DNA from: Trypanosoma brucei gambiense DAL972
Lineage: Eukaryota > Euglenozoa > Kinetoplastea > Trypanosomatida > Trypanosomatidae
DNA length: 64,000 nucleotides
NCBI RefSeq assembly: GCF_000210295.1
Contig: NC_026743.1
Location: 806,001 to 870,000, forward strand
Reading direction: 5' to 3'
The notes beneath the pieces were generated by a model. That model worked only from the letters and a program-made list of their open reading frames with translations. It made no database searches and had not been told where the DNA came from. The position numbers were made by a program, and so were the translations under genes. Shown one piece after another: positions 39,324 through 48,363 of the stretch. Position 1 is the first letter of the stretch. Each line of letters starts with the position of its first letter.

Positions 39324-41390
39324 ATGATCAAAGGGAGTGATCCGCTGCACCATGGCGTAAGTGAGGGGGCCGGCGGCAATAGTCGCGGCGATGAGAATGA
39401 CACGGTAGTTAATAGTAATGTTGAAGTAATGTGCCTAGATATGTCGCGATCGTCGTTGCTGGCAAACAGCACGAAGCCGCCGTCATCTTCTTGCAGCGAC
39501 ACCCCAAGTAGTTGCAGTGACTCCAACATGAGTGGGATTGATTTTTATTGTCGACAGGTACCTATATTCTCTCAAGGAGTTGGCGTGGATTACTTTGTTA
39601 ACGGTATGGGGGGATATGAAGGTCATTTGCACCAGCAACCGCAAGGAGGGGAACTGGGATTCGATCAAAGGAATAAGCAAGGTGGAAAATCATCTTCATC
39701 ACCATCAAACTTTCATCACAATGTGAATGAGGAGTGTTCAGCAACCGTAGCTACGCGTTTAGCAGGTGGGCTGAGCGATGATTGCTCGGGAAATAATACA
39801 AGACGTAGAAACTTCAACCATTCGATGTGCAATTCGCCAGAGTTGCGATCATGTGGCGACGAATACGCTGCAGAAGCTCGTCGGAATGTGCCTGGATCAA
39901 GTAGAGGTGTAATGGCGGCCGTATCGCAAACACAATCCCTTGGAAAAAGGAAAATTGCTGAAAGCAACGTTCAGGCTAACCTTCCACTTCTCCGTGTGAG
40001 TGATTGTGGCACGAAGACAGTTCATATAATCCCTCTCGGCAACACAAATGTCACAAGTCAGTTTAAGTGTTCGTGTTGTGATCATGTTTTTGAGTTATCG
40101 TTTGTTACGAATCATGCAGATAGTTCAGCAAAGGAAAAAGATCAGGAGAGAGGACGAAATACTGAGGTAGGCTTAACGTGCACATACGGTAATGGATTAG
40201 ATTCTAATACTGGTGAGGCAACCGCGGTTGACAGAAGTGCTGAATTCTTGTTTCGTCAACAACCCGATCGCGAATCAACTTCATTATCACTTCTTGGAAT
40301 GAAGTTTGACAAGGGTTTCAGAGTGAGCGCTGGCTCCGTCCGTGGTAATTACGGTTCCCACCCAATGGAAAACGAAACCAATGCATCTCAGGGAGCCGTT
40401 CGTCACTCGCTTGAAGATCGTCGACGACGGTATCAGAGTGGAAGATTTTCGCAGGGAACACCAAAGGAAATAAAAGCTAACGACTCACTTTTCCCTTCGT
40501 TACCGACATTTAGTCCAACCTCGTTTGTTCGTGCGTACGTCGGTGAGGGAAACCTGCCATGGGAAGCAACCTTGGACAACGTACCCGCCGTTACAGTTTC
40601 CTGTTGTGTCGCCGCCTTGAACCTTATCGCTGTGCAATTCCTGCGGCATCACGTTATTGATACGCGTGATCATTTTTGTCTTTTTGCCACGGGAACGTAT
40701 ATGATATTTGCTAGCTATTTTGTTGCCTACTACTTTCTTGGGCACTACACGGAGTCATTCCGACGCATATCCCGTGATAAACAGTTTTACATCATTGCTA
40801 ACCTTATCAAGGCCGGTATTCTTGCCTCGCTTGTGCCGTTCGCAACACTGCATCTAAGTCGCATTATTTTGTTTGATGAGTGGGACACCAACACACTCCG
40901 CAATCTGGGCTGCATATACACCATACCGGATTTTGTATCTATGCTTATTGTAAAACGCATGAGTTGGTCGACGTGGACCCATCACTTATGTGTCCTGTTG
41001 TTTAACTTCTTTAGCACAATGAACGATTACACACAAGAAAACGTCTGTCGCTGCGTTGTCGTTTATGCAGCATTTTCCACGTTTGCGTACTGCGTGAATG
41101 TATTGCTTGCTTCGCGTTTTCTAGGTGTTAAACCAGGCATTGCGCGCATACTTTCACATGTTTCAGTCGTGGCATATTTGTTTTTCTGCGGATTGAATTG
41201 GGTTTGGCAAACATATTACATTCACCGGTTGCTGTACGGTGGCAATGGCCACTGGACCGTTTACGTGTATATCGCTCTTGTGGGACTGGTGATGTACGAC
41301 GATGTAACGCTTTGCCAATGGCTGATTCACAACGCAAGGAGCACAGCATTCGCGGCTGCACATCACAAAGAACAACAACGAAGGCAATGA
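39324..41390 (+). CDS. Polytopic membrane protein, TLC-domain-like, with long disordered N-terminus
   Basis: 688 residues in two parts. Residues 1-400 are low complexity, rich in Ser, Gly, Asn and charged residues; a Cys cluster (CSCCDHVFEL, near 247) could bind zinc. Residues about 413-670 contain seven probable membrane helices. The order and motifs recall TRAM-LAG1-CLN8 (TLC) proteins: a helix ending in an IYTIPDFVSMLIVKR segment, then WTHHLCVLLFNFFS with the His pair typical of the family near 552, and the late helix with FFCGLNWVWQTYYI. TLC proteins include ceramide synthases and lipid-sensing or lipid-transport proteins in the ER and plasma membrane. I cannot identify a ceramide synthase motif, so the substrate is unknown. 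Confidence 0.7.
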   Translation: MIKGSDPLHHGVSEGAGGNSRGDENDTVVNSNVEVMCLDMSRSSLLANSTKPPSSSCSDTPSSCSDSNMSGIDFYCRQVPIFSQGVGVDYFVNGMGGYEGHLHQQPQGGELGFDQRNKQGGKSSSSPSNFHHNVNEECSATVATRLAGGLSDDCSGNNTRRRNFNHSMCNSPELRSCGDEYAAEARRNVPGSSRGVMAAVSQTQSLGKRKIAESNVQANLPLLRVSDCGTKTVHIIPLGNTNVTSQFKCSCCDHVFELSFVTNHADSSAKEKDQERGRNTEVGLTCTYGNGLDSNTGEATAVDRSAEFLFRQQPDRESTSLSLLGMKFDKGFRVSAGSVRGNYGSHPMENETNASQGAVRHSLEDRRRRYQSGRFSQGTPKEIKANDSLFPSLPTFSPTSFVRAYVGEGNLPWEATLDNVPAVTVSCCVAALNLIAVQFLRHHVIDTRDHFCLFATGTYMIFASYFVAYYFLGHYTESFRRISRDKQFYIIANLIKAGILASLVPFATLHLSRIILFDEWDTNTLRNLGCIYTIPDFVSMLIVKRMSWSTWTHHLCVLLFNFFSTMNDYTQENVCRCVVVYAAFSTFAYCVNVLLASRFLGVKPGIARILSHVSVVAYLFFCGLNWVWQTYYIHRLLYGGNGHWTVYVYIALVGLVMYDDVTLCQWLIHNARSTAFAAAHHKEQQRRQ

Positions 41391-42211
41391 AACTTCGTAC
41401 GCGAAAGGGAAGTGCAAAAGTCGAGATGTTGTTTTCACCTCTTCTCATTACATGCCGACTCAAGTAACACTTGTGACAATCACCAAAGTAGTGTAAATCA
41501 TTGTTTGTGTTTCACCACGTGAACTTGCAGTGTACTTCGCGCGTCGTTTGTTTGTTGAGCTATTTATCAACTCTCGTGCCTTGCACTCTTCTTCACGAGG
41601 TTTTCTTCCATATCACCTTTGGTGTTAATTGCTGTGCTTGTTTGAACCAGCCTTAATGTCCACCCTCTCTAAGTTTTGGAGGTTGTGCTGAATTGTTTTT
41701 TTTTCTGCGTTTTCACAGGATATTGTTGTTGTTATTTGTGGAAGCAAGCCACAACCTTTCTCATTTCTCCTTCTTTTAAAAAATGCGTTTTCAACAAAAC
41801 AGCGTGGAACAAGAACTGTGCCCCCTCCTCTTCCACGTGCTGCGGAAACAGGTAATCACATCTCAATATAAGTAAAAGAAAAAGGATACATAAAGGATCA
41901 TTACCATACATCTATATAGTATTGCCAATATTATTGTTATTACTGCTATTACTATTATTGTTGCTGTTGTTCACGCCTTAAAGCGTGGTGGTAGAAACCC
42001 AAGGCATCCGGTGCGCCTACACCACCCATCGTTGGTGTTGCGAACGAAGCGCTGCAGCCGAGTCCCCGGCAGAGGCCGTAAAAGGACGCTCAACACGCGT
42101 TAATTTTTCTTCTGTTTCCAGTTCATCAGAAGAAATTATTCGGAGAAGGAGCACCGACACCGACACCATCCAACCAACCAAAGGTGCATAGCGGATGGTA
42201 AGGTGTGGAAG
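41391..42211 (+). other. Intergenic spacer with short upstream ORF
   Basis: No gene seen. It contains a TTATTG/CTATTA triplet stretch (41933-41970), a small CACGC/GCGTG hairpin at about 41973-41989, and the pyrimidine tract and AG used by the phosphatase gene. Confidence 0.55.
42120..42121 (+). promoter_or_regulatory. Predicted spliced-leader acceptor (phosphatase gene)
   Basis: CAG after TTTTTCTTCTGTTTCC. If it is used, an out-of-frame ATG at 42195 precedes the main start at 42212. Confidence 0.55.
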
Positions 42212-44095
42212 ATGCGTATGATAGACAGTGAAGATGTGGCATTTTTTTTCGCCGTCATGACATGGAATCCCGAACTTCTAGAGATCATGCTGGAGAAAGC
42301 ACCAAACCCTCTGTATGTGGAGCGGGCAGCTGCAACTGAAGCGGCTCGCTTTGCAGCTGCATATCCCCTACCGGAGGAGACATCAAAACCGGTGGTTTCA
42401 AGATGCCGACCGTCTGCAAGGAGGCAAAGGAGGGCGCGTAAAACAAAGCGGGGCTGCGGAGTGCGATTGTCTATTCCATGTGCGTTCTTTTGTGAATATG
42501 AAGCCCCCGATTTTTATGAAGAGGACGATTGTTACTGTGAAGATGATGAGCATGCAATGCAAGAAATAAAAGGCGAGGGAGACCCTGATTCCTCAGTCGC
42601 GGAAGTTGAGCACGACCACGAACCGGACCCAAACTCATATTCCCCTGTTGAAGGCTGGGGGAGAAATGCTGGGAACTGCATTGGAAGGGTTGTATCGGAC
42701 TCAGTGGACAGTGGCGACAAACCCTTGGGGTACAGCATGCGTGACTTTCTGCAAATCTTCTTTCAAAGCTTTCTGATCGTTTCGTTGTCTCAAGTGCAAT
42801 CTCAGCGCGTCCAAAATGAGTTCCCGCTATCGCTTTCACCTCTAGAGCGAAAGGCTTGTGAAATTGTTCATCGCTACAAAGATCCTTTCAAAGAGATTCT
42901 CCGAAAGTACGTCATAAGCGGAGATTGCGAAGTTGAGCGGCACGGGGCTCAGCCATTATTTGTGGATGGGTTTTGTATTAAAGCAGTCGAGCACGAGGAG
43001 GGTGAAAAATGGGCACCGCCACACGAGCAGCTCTTTATTGCTGGTAAGGATCCTGTCTACCAGCCGCTGTTGCTGGAAATGCTTGGTATTACACGAGTGG
43101 TTCAGTGCTATGCAGAAAAAGGGGCAAATTACCCTGCAACCCTGCATGCTTGTGCCACTGCAGTTGGTCAAGCAGCCTCCGGGAACCGCGACAGAACGGT
43201 TCACACGATGCAAAGTTGGCGTCGTTTACTAACACAGCGTCCCAAACTGAGTAAAGCTAGTGATGGTGGCACTGACATCACAACTGCTAATGAAGATTTT
43301 GATCTGCCTTGTCCGTCTGAAGAAGAATGGGAGAAACTCCAAGGAGACATCTCCCGGTGCGTCACTCCACTGCAGTGGAAAACTTACACAGTGTTTGGTC
43401 CATACCTTGTTTTCTCGGCAACGTTACCATTCAGCAACGGTTGTGTGACAAAGCTTGTCGTCCCAGCAGAGGATAAGGATACATACGACCTCTCCGTGCA
43501 CTTCCAGGAAGGCGTTTTTAGGTACATCCACGGGACTCCACTCTTTCCCGTTGATGTCGGCCCAGCACTGGTGCCTAAAGAAAGAACAAGAATGGAAGAT
43601 CAGAGGAGTCCCTTGTTGGCAAAGTCATGCCTGTTGCATTGTTCTGCCGGTATGCACCGTTCCAGTGCTTTAGTCATTGGCTATCTCCTATGGCTTGTGG
43701 CACTTTCTGGTGGGAAGTTGCCCATGGAGGGCAAACCAACTCTTGCGTTTGTGCCTGGACGTTATGCATCGTATACTCATCGTCAAGGAAGCGTATTTGC
43801 CGAATCTTACCTTACCGTCGTTCTCCGCAGCCAGCAGCGTGGATCATTTCCTACAGAGGAAGTAAGTGCCTCACCGATGCATGCGGGCGCCGCTGTCGTA
43901 TCGGTTGCACCGACGCAAGAGCCAGAGCGTGAGATACAGGAGGAGGATGTCCGTGCTAAAGCCCAGTTGAGCGACGAGAAATCAATCTTACACTATTGTG
44001 CTGATCATGTACGACAGCAGCGTTCCATGGCAGTCCCTATTGCCACCGCTTTACAACAACTTCACCGTTATGCCCGCCATTTGCACTTAGCGTAG
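42212..44095 (+). CDS. Atypical dual-specificity phosphatase-like protein
   Basis: 627 residues. The signature loop LLHCSAGMHRSSALVIGYLL has catalytic Cys477 and Arg483 (CX5R) followed by Ser-Ser, as in dual-specificity phosphatases. About 200 residues earlier, QLFIAGKDP...LLEMLGITRVVQC matches the first strands of the fold (family pattern 'LYLGS...LLxxLGITHVLN'). This distance is usually about 85-95 residues, so a disordered insertion of roughly 110 residues (QSWRRLLTQRPKLSKASDGG and following) splits the domain. The N-terminal 170 residues are acidic and basic low complexity with a Cys/acidic stretch, and the C-terminal 110 are not conserved in the family. The enzyme would remove phosphate from Ser/Thr/Tyr of proteins or from other phosphorylated molecules; I cannot tell which. 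No transmembrane helix is evident. Confidence 0.82.
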   Translation: MRMIDSEDVAFFFAVMTWNPELLEIMLEKAPNPLYVERAAATEAARFAAAYPLPEETSKPVVSRCRPSARRQRRARKTKRGCGVRLSIPCAFFCEYEAPDFYEEDDCYCEDDEHAMQEIKGEGDPDSSVAEVEHDHEPDPNSYSPVEGWGRNAGNCIGRVVSDSVDSGDKPLGYSMRDFLQIFFQSFLIVSLSQVQSQRVQNEFPLSLSPLERKACEIVHRYKDPFKEILRKYVISGDCEVERHGAQPLFVDGFCIKAVEHEEGEKWAPPHEQLFIAGKDPVYQPLLLEMLGITRVVQCYAEKGANYPATLHACATAVGQAASGNRDRTVHTMQSWRRLLTQRPKLSKASDGGTDITTANEDFDLPCPSEEEWEKLQGDISRCVTPLQWKTYTVFGPYLVFSATLPFSNGCVTKLVVPAEDKDTYDLSVHFQEGVFRYIHGTPLFPVDVGPALVPKERTRMEDQRSPLLAKSCLLHCSAGMHRSSALVIGYLLWLVALSGGKLPMEGKPTLAFVPGRYASYTHRQGSVFAESYLTVVLRSQQRGSFPTEEVSASPMHAGAAVVSVAPTQEPEREIQEEDVRAKAQLSDEKSILHYCADHVRQQRSMAVPIATALQQLHRYARHLHLA

Positions 44096-44267
44096 CAACT
44101 GATGTTTGGTGGCATAGAAAAATGTGATAAGGAGAAGTGTTGTGATTAGGTGATGGACGTCGCAGGACGACACTTCAGCTTTTTCGTTATGTGGTCATCC
44201 CTCCTTCCACAAAAGCTGGATGACGTTGTCTCCCTCGTTTTGCGATCAATTTTATGTTATGATGTAT

Positions 44268-44308
44268 ATGTGAGGCATTTTCTTCCGGGAGGAATGAAAG
44301 CCTCACAT
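44268..44308 (+). promoter_or_regulatory. Predicted RNA stem-loop in 3' UTR
   Basis: ATGTGAGGC pairs exactly with GCCTCACAT. After a bulged A the stem continues as TTTT/GAAA (one G-U), one mismatch and TTCC/GGAA around a GGGA loop. About 17 base pairs in total, about 170 nt after the phosphatase stop codon. Confidence 0.6.
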
Positions 44309-44750
44309 GCAGTTCATGTGTAGGTCAACTTTTAACGAATACATTACCTGCTTGAAAAAAAAGTGGGGAAGGGTCTGCTCCACAGTAGCGGTGACCGTAA
44401 AAGGTCGATGCTGCCCGCGTTTCTGCGCTGTGACTCCGAGGCAATCGGCGTCTCTACAAACGAAGGATGCTGAGAAACAAACGGCGAATGCATAACTGCA
44501 GTGGAAGTTACAAGTACAATATTCTTGGTGTTGGTGCGGATGAGGTAATCAACACTTTTACTGTTGTATACATATTTTTCGGACGCGTGGACGTTTCATC
44601 GATTGGCTACGAAGTTGCTTGCTGAATTATTTTAATTAATTTTGGCCCCATCTCTAGTTTTCATTTGTTTTCATCCCGTTAAAGTACTCATTAAATCAGT
44701 GAGTAACCCCTTAAGCGAGAGACTCTTCCTTTTACTTTTTGTTTTTGATT

Positions 44751-44752
44751 AG
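44751..44752 (+). promoter_or_regulatory. Predicted spliced-leader acceptor (U2AF65 gene)
   Basis: First AG after a tract containing CTCTTCCTTTTACTTTTTG. No ATG intervenes before 44781. Confidence 0.65.
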
Positions 44753-44780
44753 TTCTCGTGAATTTCACATAGCAGTTCGC

Positions 44781-47408
44781 ATGGGGCGTGATAGTCGCGG
44801 AGACCGATACGGTCGCAGGGACGATGTTGTTGACCCTCATGGCGGTTCCCGGGGCGGTGGTGAGGCGTCTTCATCTCGTTACAGTCGCTATGCAAGGACG
44901 AAACGCTCGCGATCTCCCCGTGGAGGTCGCCGGAATTCAAGTGAAGAGCGAAAACACCGACGGCACCGCAGCGAGAGTGTCAGTCGGCAGCGCCGGCGTC
45001 GCGAGGTGAGCGGGGACAGTGGGAAGAAGGGTCACCGCCGCTCACGTTCACGCTCACGGTCCAAACCGTCTTCCAGGCGAAAGGAGGGAGGGGAGCTCTC
45101 GCGTTTCAAAACGGTAGACGTAAATGAGCTTCTGCAGTCTCCCACTCCCGATCCATCTGCTGTTCCTGGCAACTCCTTACAAACTCAAATATTATTCCAG
45201 TTGCTGCAGCAGCAGCAGCAGCAGCATGCCGGTTTATTGAGTGATCCGTTACCAGCGGCAGTGGCGATTCCTCCGGTTGAAACAACACCAATGATCAGCG
45301 TTGGCACAGTTGCCGGTGCTGTGCAGTCGGCGTATCCGTTGCAAACAGACGGGGAAGTCCCTCAGGAAACACTTATTGATCAACCGGCACCAGCGAAAGT
45401 ACTTCCATCTGTCGCGGATTTTGTCCCCGTCATCCCGAAGAGCTTAGTTGGGCTGCTGACCACCCCAGCAACCGGTAGTAACGTTGAATCCGGCGGCGCC
45501 GACGTTTCCGCGGCAAGCGGTGGAGGAGCGAATGGTGGTACGTGCGGTGTGTTGACAACGGCAACTGGGGCGCTCGCAGTCTTGCAAGCACCAAAACTTT
45601 CCCCAGAGGCGGAGCGCCGGGCACGTGAGGCAAGGCGGGCCCACATTTCGTGCTTCCCACGTGGCACGACGCAACAGGAACTTCTGGACTACTTCAGGAC
45701 CATCATACCGATAGTTCGCCGCATTCGAGTGCAGCGTGAAATGGACCGGTTAACCGAAGAAGCGCGTGCAAAGCTTGGGAACGACGCGGAGGCGGAAAAT
45801 ATTGAGCGTCGTGAGATACCCGCCAACGCTGTGATTGATGTTGACCGTGTAATTGATCTAGCAGTAAATAGCGCAAAGTCAAAACCCTTTGGATTTTTGG
45901 AAGTCAGTCTTGCTGATCTTGTGACAGAATTGGTTGAAGAATCCGTGCGGGACCCGGATCGCTTTACCTTTGTTGCTGCTGATGGAAAACCGTACCCTAT
46001 CACCATCCGTCGTCCACGAGACTACCAGGAGCTTCCAGGAGTAGATCACCGAAAGGTTGTGATGCTTGGTTTCCCACCAACGCTCCCTCTGGAAAAATTG
46101 CGGCTCGTGTTTGAGCAGTTTGGACAACTGCTTGCGTTTGATGTGAAGGAGGGTATGGCCTATGGTGAATTCGAGAAGGAAGAAGATGCCGTTGAATGTG
46201 TCCGTGATTTGCAAGGAGAGGTGTTGGGTAACCGAGTGGTTGTGCTAATGCCGCTTTATGATTGGCTTAAAGTTGTTTGTACTCATGCCGACATTGATGT
46301 TTCACTTGACCCCGACGACCCTGTAGCGGGGACGTCGCTTTTGGCTAAAACAAGCCAAAACGATGGTGCCATCGTACCGCTGCTTGCTGAAGATGTGGAA
46401 AAGAAGGAGGAACCCGTAGACCACATGAAAGAGCTACTGGAGCTTACGGTCCACCTGCCAGACGTGATTCTGCACTTTTCGAAGACGTTTCCACATCTTA
46501 GGTCACTGTACGGTAGCACAGTACCGATTTTCCCCACCCGTATCCTTGTGTTAATGAATCTGTTTGATGAAGAGGAACTGGTGTTGGATGAGACGTACGA
46601 ACGACTTGTGGAAGAAGTCTCCGAAGAGGTAGAAAAACACGGGCGCGTAAAATCTTTAATCATTCCTCGGAGGACACCCCCTCCACTCCCGCCCAAACTT
46701 CCAAAAAATGTTTTGGCTTCACGAACGGGTGCTACAAAGAATTCGGAAATGGGACAACCCAAGTACTCGCAGAACGACGATTCTGAAGGTAGTAGAAAAG
46801 ACTATGAATTCGCTGCTGATCCTACCGCGCCACCCATGCCTTCAAATATTTCTGTTGGGCGTGAGGATGTCCAATCGTTTCGCGGCGATAATGACGGAAT
46901 CAAACATGATCAAGGAGACGGAAGTAATTTAAATACTAACAATGACAGTATTAATGATGATGAAGATGAGGAAGCGAAGTATGAGCGCGAGAAAGCGGAG
47001 TATCTCAAGGCGCGGGAAGCTTACACAGAGAACATACTGCACCCAATTCACGGCGGATTAGGCCGTGTTTTTGTGGAGTATGAGTCGGTGGATGAGGCAG
47101 CCATTGCTCAACGGGAGATTGCTGGTCGGTTGTTTGGAGGCCGCACCGTTGTAACGTCTTTCATGTTTGAAGATGTACTATATCCACCAACCACTGAGGA
47201 AGAGGAAGCGCGGGCTGAAGAGAAAGTACAGCTCTACTTGGAGTCAATCGGAGCGGGGGATGGTGATGAAGGCGAAAATGTTGGCAACGGTGAGGCGCAA
47301 CCGCATGGAGGTACCGAAGAAGGGACGCAGACAGGTGCCTTTGAGGAGAGCCAAAACTTGCCTTTGAAAACGGAAGGTGATGACGGTATCGCAGGTATTG
47401 ACGGTTAA
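44781..47408 (+). CDS. U2AF65: U2AF large subunit (U2AF65) homologue, splicing factor
   Basis: 875 residues. An N-terminal RS-rich region (about 1-110, SPRGGRRN, RRSRSRSRSK) is followed by a Gln/Ala-rich linker, then divergent RNA recognition motifs. Between RRM1 and RRM2 lies IRRPRDYQELPGVDHRK, which matches the diagnostic 'KIRRPHDYQPLPG' of human U2AF65; RRM2 begins at VVMLGFPP near 427. The C-terminal UHM starts RILVLMNLFDEEELV near 588, has KSLIIPR, and ends with GRVFVEYES and the R-x-F type loop GRLFGGRTVV. An insertion of about 115 residues, acidic and Asn/Pro-rich, splits this domain where human U2AF65 has about 10. U2AF65 binds the polypyrimidine tract, here for trans-splicing of nearly every mRNA. 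ATG 44781 follows the acceptor; the frame upstream opens at a TTG. Confidence 0.9.
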   Translation: MGRDSRGDRYGRRDDVVDPHGGSRGGGEASSSRYSRYARTKRSRSPRGGRRNSSEERKHRRHRSESVSRQRRRREVSGDSGKKGHRRSRSRSRSKPSSRRKEGGELSRFKTVDVNELLQSPTPDPSAVPGNSLQTQILFQLLQQQQQQHAGLLSDPLPAAVAIPPVETTPMISVGTVAGAVQSAYPLQTDGEVPQETLIDQPAPAKVLPSVADFVPVIPKSLVGLLTTPATGSNVESGGADVSAASGGGANGGTCGVLTTATGALAVLQAPKLSPEAERRAREARRAHISCFPRGTTQQELLDYFRTIIPIVRRIRVQREMDRLTEEARAKLGNDAEAENIERREIPANAVIDVDRVIDLAVNSAKSKPFGFLEVSLADLVTELVEESVRDPDRFTFVAADGKPYPITIRRPRDYQELPGVDHRKVVMLGFPPTLPLEKLRLVFEQFGQLLAFDVKEGMAYGEFEKEEDAVECVRDLQGEVLGNRVVVLMPLYDWLKVVCTHADIDVSLDPDDPVAGTSLLAKTSQNDGAIVPLLAEDVEKKEEPVDHMKELLELTVHLPDVILHFSKTFPHLRSLYGSTVPIFPTRILVLMNLFDEEELVLDETYERLVEEVSEEVEKHGRVKSLIIPRRTPPPLPPKLPKNVLASRTGATKNSEMGQPKYSQNDDSEGSRKDYEFAADPTAPPMPSNISVGREDVQSFRGDNDGIKHDQGDGSNLNTNNDSINDDEDEEAKYEREKAEYLKAREAYTENILHPIHGGLGRVFVEYESVDEAAIAQREIAGRLFGGRTVVTSFMFEDVLYPPTTEEEEARAEEKVQLYLESIGAGDGDEGENVGNGEAQPHGGTEEGTQTGAFEESQNLPLKTEGDDGIAGIDG

Positions 47409-47672
47409 ATTCTTTTACTTTGAGTGCTACCAGTTCATTTATGTGGTTCTTTGTCTTGGAAGAATTACATTTCGGCACTTCTAACCTTTGTAGTGCTCAG
47501 GGATTAGAAAAATTGAAAAAGTCGCCCTAGCATTTATCTGTGCTTGTGTGCATACTGCGAATGACGTAGGGAAAACAAACGCTGCTGTGGAATCCACGTA
47601 CTGCATGTAGTGCGATGGAAAGGTGGCGCTTAACGAAGTTCAGACGGTATTGAATGGGCTGAACATTCTTCG

Positions 47673-47951
47673 ATGTGGGGCCACTGTGGCGGCGGTGCGG
47701 AGATCATGAAGTTTTGGTGGCATAAGGGAGACTTTACACCTTTCTCGGCCGTTGATGATGGGTTAAAGCGCAACTTAGCCGGAAGCGATTGGGAAAAGGT
47801 TATTGCCGGTAGTTCCCCAAATAACCTTCTACTTGGCTGTATGCCACGCACACACACACCATACAAACTTTGTGAGAACCCTTTTGACCGTCAGTACTCC
47901 TCCTCTTTCTACATGCTCTATGGGATTATTCTTCCTCTTATTTGCAGATGA
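47673..47951 (+). CDS. Doubtful small ORF, possible gene remnant
   Basis: A 92-codon frame from ATG 47673; the same frame is open from 47634. Composition is more gene-like than the surrounding spacer (MKFWWHKGDFTPFSAVDDGL, WEKVIAGSSPNNLLLG). No clear polypyrimidine tract precedes it and I recognise no family. It could be a short gene, the remains of one, or chance. Confidence 0.2.
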   Translation: MWGHCGGGAEIMKFWWHKGDFTPFSAVDDGLKRNLAGSDWEKVIAGSSPNNLLLGCMPRTHTPYKLCENPFDRQYSSSFYMLYGIILPLICR

Positions 47952-48333
47952 TCTAGTGCACTGTTTTCTGTTCTCGGTGCATCTAGGCGGGGATAATATC
48001 ACAAATGCAGCTCTCTCCGTACATATGGATTACCTTGAAGTACGTACACTGTTTTAACGGGAGAGTTAGGGGCAACATCTTTCATATTTTCTTTTGTCAA
48101 TAGGTAGTTGAGGGGCGTCAGTACTTTGTTGTTTCGAAGGTTAATGGTTTCTCTTTCATTCACTCCAACCCCTCACTATTTAATATTTTTGTTTACTCTC
48201 TCTTATGTAAGGTGCTTGCATTTGTTTGAATTTATGCATTACCGCTGCCGCTGCCAACTCCATTCGTTAACTTTTCTCTTTTTCTCTCTCTCTCTCTCTC
48301 TGCATTGAACCGGCACTTTTAATTTACAATGAG

Positions 48334-48335
48334 CA
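48334..48335 (+). promoter_or_regulatory. Predicted spliced-leader acceptor (TruD-like gene)
   Basis: The (CT)n tract at 48268-48301 is followed by GAGCAG near 48331-48336; the AG here may be one or two bases off. It removes the ATG at 48329, so the first ATG is 48364. Confidence 0.55.
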
Positions 48336-48363
48336 GTGAAAAAGTGACTGTTGGAGGGAGTAT

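Larger units (their letters stand above)
44096..44780 (+). other. Intergenic spacer with stem-loop
   Basis: No supported gene. It contains a long imperfect stem-loop at 44268-44308. It ends in a pyrimidine-rich tract (44721-44748) and an AG. Confidence 0.6.
47409..48363 (+). other. Intergenic spacer with a coding-like island
   Basis: Most is AT-rich. About 47580-47870 is GC-richer and open in both directions (see the next entry). A (CT)n tract at 48275-48301 precedes the acceptor at 48334-48335. Confidence 0.55.
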
